Positions 49,482 through 53,490 of a stretch of 53,490 nucleotides of DNA are shown here, piece after piece. A program made the position numbers and the translations under genes. This DNA comes from an uncultured Pelagibacteraceae bacterium. GTDB lineage: Bacteria; Pseudomonadota; Alphaproteobacteria; Pelagibacterales; Pelagibacteraceae. Location: NCBI GenBank assembly GCA_902573465.1, contig CACGJX010000008.1, positions 1-53,490 of the forward strand, in the 5' to 3' direction. The number at the start of each line of letters is the position of its first letter. Within the stretch, counting starts at the first letter, position 1. The notes under the pieces were generated by a model. The model had not been told where the DNA came from, made no database searches, and saw only the letters and a list, made by a program, of their open reading frames with translations.

Positions 49482-50605
49482 TCAATTATTTTTCTTTTTG
49501 TTAAATTCAAAATTATACCAGACATTATAGAAATACTTATAATCGATGATCCCCCGTAACTTAAAAATGGTAAAGTCATACCTGTAGTTGGAAATAATCT
49601 AATATTTACTCCTATGTGAATCATTGCTTGCATAAGTATTAAACTAATAGATCCGGTTAGTATTAGTTTGATCTTTTTATTATTCTCATTGTAAACTTTT
49701 TTCAGGACTGAAAATATTAATACTAGGTAGGTTAATAAAATTAACATTATGAAGATTACTCCAAACTCTTCTGAAATAACTGAAATAATGTAGTCTGTGT
49801 GAGCTTCAGGGACATTGTTTTTTAATGTTCCCTCACCAATACCTTTTCCAAAAAAACCTCCACTTACTATAGCTTCTAATGCTTTATCTGATTGAAAGTT
49901 ATGTGTGCCAGTTTCAGGATTAAAAAAAGAAAATAATCTATCTTTTATGTATTTAAATTGTGGCAGATAACTAATGATAGATGCTATCACAGTTAAAGAG
50001 ATAAAAAAAACTAAGCTCAAAAAAAATATACTAATACCAGAAATAAAAATCAAAACTAACCAACTAAAACCGATTAAAAGAGTTTGACCAACATCTGGTT
50101 GAAGTATCAAAAGGCTCGATATCAATATAGTTAACAAAAAAGATAAGAAATATTTCAAATTAAAATTGGTATATTTTTGAGAGCAAATTATCATACTTAT
50201 TATTACTATTAAAAAAGGCTTTACAAACTCAATAGGTTGTATTCTTGGTAATACCAACAAATCAATCCATCTCTTTGAACCTTTAATCTCTACTCCTATT
50301 ATGGGAACAAGAAATAACAAAACTAATGATAAGCAGAAAAATATTACAGAAATTCTATAAATTTCTTTCTCAGGTATAAAAGAAAGGAAAAAAATTAAAA
50401 AGAAGCCAAAAAAAACAAAGATTGTATGTTTAAAAAAAAAGAAATACGTGTTCGTATCTAATTTATCAGATGCAATAAGGGAAGTTGATACTAGTGAGAA
50501 AAATAAACCCACTAAAAATAAAATTAAGATCAATGATAAAATAGGTTTATCAATACTTTTCCACCATTGATAAAAAGAAATATAACTAAATAATTTTTCT
50601 TTCAT
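49478..50605 (-). CDS. ftsW: Division-specific SEDS glycosyltransferase FtsW
   Basis: This 375-residue SEDS membrane protein has KGSKRWIDL, QPIEFVKPFLIV, QPDVGQTLLIGFSWLVL, GGFFGKGIGEGTLKNNVPEAHTDYI in outline and FLSYGGSSIISI at the end. Position between murD and murG marks it as FtsW, not RodA. It overlaps murD by 20 bases. Confidence 0.95.
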   Translation of the reverse strand: MKEKLFSYISFYQWWKSIDKPILSLILILFLVGLFFSLVSTSLIASDKLDTNTYFFFFKHTIFVFFGFFLIFFLSFIPEKEIYRISVIFFCLSLVLLFLVPIIGVEIKGSKRWIDLLVLPRIQPIEFVKPFLIVIISMIICSQKYTNFNLKYFLSFLLTILISSLLILQPDVGQTLLIGFSWLVLIFISGISIFFLSLVFFISLTVIASIISYLPQFKYIKDRLFSFFNPETGTHNFQSDKALEAIVSGGFFGKGIGEGTLKNNVPEAHTDYIISVISEEFGVIFIMLILLTYLVLIFSVLKKVYNENNKKIKLILTGSISLILMQAMIHIGVNIRLFPTTGMTLPFLSYGGSSIISISIMSGIILNLTKRKIIE

Positions 50606-51896
50606 CGAATTGTCTTTTTATTAATTCATTAAAATATAAGCCTCTTTCCTCAAAATTTTTAAAACTATCAAATGATGCTGAAGCTGGACTAAATAGGATC
50701 GTATTATTTAAGTGTCTTTTTTTATGAATGTTCTTAAAAATTGCTGATAGTGCAAGATTTAAATTTTTAAAAGTTTTAAACTCTGTTTTTTCTTTTAAAT
50801 CTTTTGAGAATTTTTTAAAGTTTTTACCAAATACATAAATCTTAATATTCTTAAAATATTTTTTTGATAATAACAATTTATCATCTTTTTTTGGAATGCC
50901 ACCAATTAACCAATGAATATTTTCATACATTTCTAATAATTCTTTCGAAGAGGAGTAACTAGTTGATTTAGAGTCATTAATTATGATTAATTTATTTTTG
51001 TTATAGATAACTTTCTGCCTATAATTCAACCCTTTAAATTTATTAACACTTTCTAATAATTTATTTGATTTTACATTAAATTTTTTTATCATTTCTAAAA
51101 CAAATGAGAGATTTGCTTGATTAGATCTTGATAAAAAATAATTATTTCTTATTTTTTTCAAGACAGAATTATTTAACTTTGTATCTACATTTACCAGTTT
51201 GAACTTGGGCTTTTTTGTTTTAATTCTTTTTTGAATTATATGATCATTTTTATTTACAAATCCAATTGCTCCTGTTTTTTGGTTATTAAAAATTTTAAAT
51301 TTTGCTTCTATATAATTATTTAAACTACCATGTCTCTCTAAATGATCTGGGGCAATATTGAGAATAGCAGCAAATTTTGATGAAAAAATTTTACTATATT
51401 CTAATTGGTATGACGAAGCCTCTATTATGAAAATTGTTTTTTTTGAAAACTTATTAATTGATAATATTGGTGTGCCAATATTCCCTGCTAATCTTACGTC
51501 TTTTTTTTGATCTTTTAATATATCATACAAAAGTTTGCATGTAGTAGACTTTCCGTTTGTACCAGTTATTGTAAAAGAAACATTTCTATAAAATGAGTAA
51601 AAAACATCTAGATCTGTATAAATATTTTTATCTTTTTTCTTAAGTAAATTTTTTAACTTACATTTTTTTTTATCAATTCCTGGGCTTAATATAATTAAAT
51701 CAAATTTAGTTTTTGATAACTCTTTTAAATCGAGAATTTTTTTTTTAACATACTTATTAATTTTAAGGTTCAGGTTATCATCAAATAAATATACATCATT
51801 TTTATTTCTTAAAAAATTGAATGATGAAAGGCCACTTTTTCCTAATCCGTAAATTAAAATTTTTTTGTTAAAAAAAATTTTTGAATTTTTGCGCAT
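50586..51896 (-). CDS. murD: UDP-N-acetylmuramoylalanine-D-glutamate ligase
   Basis: This 436-residue Mur ligase begins MRKNSKIFFNKKILIYGLGKSG, with ATP motif ITGTNGKSTTCKLL, NIAPDHLERHGSLNNY and NDSKSTSYSSSKE. It adds D-Glu to the stem peptide. The ATG at 51896 overlaps the mraY stop by one base (TAATG); a further in-frame ATG at 51953 lies inside mraY and has no homology. Confidence 0.94.
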   Translation of the reverse strand: MRKNSKIFFNKKILIYGLGKSGLSSFNFLRNKNDVYLFDDNLNLKINKYVKKKILDLKELSKTKFDLIILSPGIDKKKCKLKNLLKKKDKNIYTDLDVFYSFYRNVSFTITGTNGKSTTCKLLYDILKDQKKDVRLAGNIGTPILSINKFSKKTIFIIEASSYQLEYSKIFSSKFAAILNIAPDHLERHGSLNNYIEAKFKIFNNQKTGAIGFVNKNDHIIQKRIKTKKPKFKLVNVDTKLNNSVLKKIRNNYFLSRSNQANLSFVLEMIKKFNVKSNKLLESVNKFKGLNYRQKVIYNKNKLIIINDSKSTSYSSSKELLEMYENIHWLIGGIPKKDDKLLLSKKYFKNIKIYVFGKNFKKFSKDLKEKTEFKTFKNLNLALSAIFKNIHKKRHLNNTILFSPASASFDSFKNFEERGLYFNELIKRQFDERKII

Positions 51897-52981
51897 TATC
51901 TTAATTTTAATGTAGCAAGTCCTATCATCGCTAAAATAATAGAAATTATCCAAAACCTAATTACAACTGTTGATTCAGGCCAACCTTTCTTCTCAAAATG
52001 ATGATGGATTGGTGCCATTTTAAAAACTCTTTTACCAGTAATTTTAAATGATATTACTTGCACAATCACTGAAACTGCTTCAAGAACAAATAAACCTCCA
52101 GTAATTGCTAAAACTATTTCATGTTTTGTTATTATACCAACTGCTCCTAAAGAGCCACCCAAAGACAAAGATCCAGTATCTCCCATAAAAATTTTTGCTG
52201 GAGGTGCGTTGAACCATAAAAAGCCTAAGCAAGAGCCAATGATTGCTCCACAAAAAATTGAAACTTCCCCAGTTCCCTCTATGTAAGGAATTTGCAAATA
52301 ATTTGAGAATACAATGTTTCCTGTAACATAGCTTATAAATGCAAAACAAGCTGCAACAAGTATAACTGGTACCGTTGCTAAACCATCTAATCCATCAGTG
52401 AGATTTACAGCATTCGATGAACCAATAATTACAAATATTGAAAAAGGTATAAAAAACCATCCGAGATTAATGATGAGGTTTTTAAAAAAAGGAAAGTATA
52501 GATTAGTTAAATCTTGATAGTCATTAAAGTAAACATAAAAACTAACACCAATTATTGCTAGTATTATTTGAAAGGTTAATTTTAACTTTGATGAGATACC
52601 TGAAGAGTTACTGTGCTTTATTTTTTTATAATCATCGAATGCCCCAAGCAAACCAAAAGAGATTGCGATATACAAACAAAATAAGACATTTAAATTTGTT
52701 AAATCAGCCCAGAATAGTACTGATATTAACAAACCAATCAAAATAATTACTCCACCCATAGTCGGAGTTCCTATTTTCTTAACTATATGATCTTCTGGAC
52801 CATCATTACGGATAGGATTTAAAATTTTTTGTTTTGAAAAAAGTTTTATAAAAGTTCCTCCAATAATTAAAACAATAATTAATGAAGTAAAAAAAGATAA
52901 ACCAGTCCTAAATGTTAGATATTTAAATACATTTAAAAAACTAAAACTATCAACAAAATTTAGTAAAAATTGATAAAGCAT
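51896..52981 (-). CDS. mraY: Phospho-MurNAc-pentapeptide translocase
   Basis: This 361-residue membrane enzyme has TPTMGGVIILIG, FGLLGAFDDYKK, AVNLTDGLDGLAT and the cytoplasmic APIHHHFEKKGWPES. It makes lipid I on undecaprenyl phosphate. Length equals that of other MraY proteins. It follows murF by one base-pair junction (start at 52981, murF stop at 52982). Confidence 0.96.
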   Translation of the reverse strand: MLYQFLLNFVDSFSFLNVFKYLTFRTGLSFFTSLIIVLIIGGTFIKLFSKQKILNPIRNDGPEDHIVKKIGTPTMGGVIILIGLLISVLFWADLTNLNVLFCLYIAISFGLLGAFDDYKKIKHSNSSGISSKLKLTFQIILAIIGVSFYVYFNDYQDLTNLYFPFFKNLIINLGWFFIPFSIFVIIGSSNAVNLTDGLDGLATVPVILVAACFAFISYVTGNIVFSNYLQIPYIEGTGEVSIFCGAIIGSCLGFLWFNAPPAKIFMGDTGSLSLGGSLGAVGIITKHEIVLAITGGLFVLEAVSVIVQVISFKITGKRVFKMAPIHHHFEKKGWPESTVVIRFWIISIILAMIGLATLKLR

Positions 52982-53490
52982 TTAATTTAAACCCTTCAAG
53001 TTATTTACTATACTGTTGAAACCTGTCGCATTTGAGGCTTTAATCATTAAATAATCATTATTATTGAAATCTTTCTTAATTAATTCAAAAATTCCTGATT
53101 TATTTTCTAAAATTCTTCCTCTTTTTACTTTCACAATTTTATCGAATATTTCTCTTACCATTTTTCCCATAACAAATACTTTATCAATATTTGTCTCGTT
53201 TATTAAAGGAACTATTGATTGGTGAAGTTTTTTTGAATGTGAACCAAGTTCCATCATATCTCCAAGCAAAAGATATTTACGATATTTTTTTGTATCTATA
53301 TTGTCATAATTTTTTAAGGCTGATTTTAAAGATAGAGGATTAGAATTATAACTTTCATCAATTAAGTTTATTTTTTTGTTACCTATCTTTATTGTAGAGT
53401 GATCTCCTCTTCCTGCTGGACTTCTAAAATCTAAGAAAATTTTTTCATTAAGTTTAAGCACATCTTTGTAAATACTTATTACACTTAAAG
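52982..53490 (-). CDS. murF: MurF, C-terminal part (gene runs off the window)
   Basis: The C-terminal 169 residues of a Mur ligase carry DESYNSNPLSLKSAL (substrate and ATP contact), LLGDMMELGSHSKKLH and the end KASNATGFNSIV. This pattern is that of MurF, which adds D-Ala-D-Ala to UDP-MurNAc-tripeptide. The frame stays open to the right edge at 53490, so the start lies outside. The GTG at 53461 is internal and not the true start. Confidence 0.9.
   Translation of the reverse strand, partial: LSVISIYKDVLKLNEKIFLDFRSPAGRGDHSTIKIGNKKINLIDESYNSNPLSLKSALKNYDNIDTKKYRKYLLLGDMMELGSHSKKLHQSIVPLINETNIDKVFVMGKMVREIFDKIVKVKRGRILENKSGIFELIKKDFNNNDYLMIKASNATGFNSIVNNLKGLN

Noticed and set aside
51897..51953. 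Upstream in-frame start for MurD
   Set aside because: The extra 19 residues lie inside mraY and have no MurD homology; the TAATG junction at 51896 fits the operon style.

Overview
The window is a very AT-rich, tightly packed bacterial chromosome segment. Gene order, protein content and the Lys/Asn/Ile/Phe-rich proteins point to a SAR11-type alphaproteobacterium (Candidatus Pelagibacter or a close relative). Support comes from short or negative intergenic gaps, a circularly permuted two-piece tmRNA (an alphaproteobacterial trait), the hflK-hflC-degQ and mreBCD-mrdA-rodA blocks, and a full murein/division cluster. This assignment is inference: no 16S gene is present. I found no insertion sequences, CRISPR arrays, rRNA or tRNA genes.

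Layout. 1-2805 (+): 5-oxoprolinase subunit PxpA, a secreted TPR protein, a TerC-family membrane protein and an EamA transporter. 2881-8063: a branched-chain-amino-acid type ABC importer, with the binding protein on + and the LivM-LivH-LivF-LivG operon convergent on -. They are separated by a clear terminator and a possible 23-residue membrane peptide. 8076-9609 (-): a ProC-like reductase and an outer-membrane beta-barrel protein. 9840-14922 (-): a six-gene operon (DadA-type oxidase, EamA transporter, D-2-hydroxyacid dehydrogenase, FkbM methyltransferase, histone-deacetylase-type amidohydrolase, MsrB). 14973-30302 (-): fourteen genes in one direction, hflK-hflC-DUF2065-degQ-miaA-ilvB-ilvH-ilvC-leuA-mreB-mreC-mreD-mrdA-rodA, joining membrane proteolysis, branched-chain amino acid synthesis and the rod-shape elongasome.

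30354-39986: mrp (+), thyX (-), permuted ssrA (+) with a small repeat-bounded cassette behind it, a MazG-like pyrophosphohydrolase (-), fumC (+), an AsmA-like protein (-), then uvrD and pepP (+). 39979-53490 (-): the division/cell-wall cluster, read from the right edge as murF (cut by the window), mraY, murD, ftsW, murG, murC, murB, ddl, ftsQ, a shortened ftsA-like gene, lpxC, bamD, ligA. ftsZ is missing from its usual place between ftsA and lpxC.

Most unusual points: (1) the gene in the ftsA slot encodes only 233 residues. It keeps FtsA-like N-terminal and 1C regions and a C-terminal amphipathic tail, but appears to have lost the ATP-binding half. (2) A 26-bp exact copy of the 3' end of the tmRNA coding piece lies 433 bp downstream. 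It brackets a small cassette that holds a second repeat pair and one 60-residue membrane-protein gene, which looks like a relic of site-specific integration into ssrA. (3) MreC carries an extra C-terminal coiled coil and a two-cysteine tail. (4) Mrp lacks the usual CxxC iron-sulfur motif.
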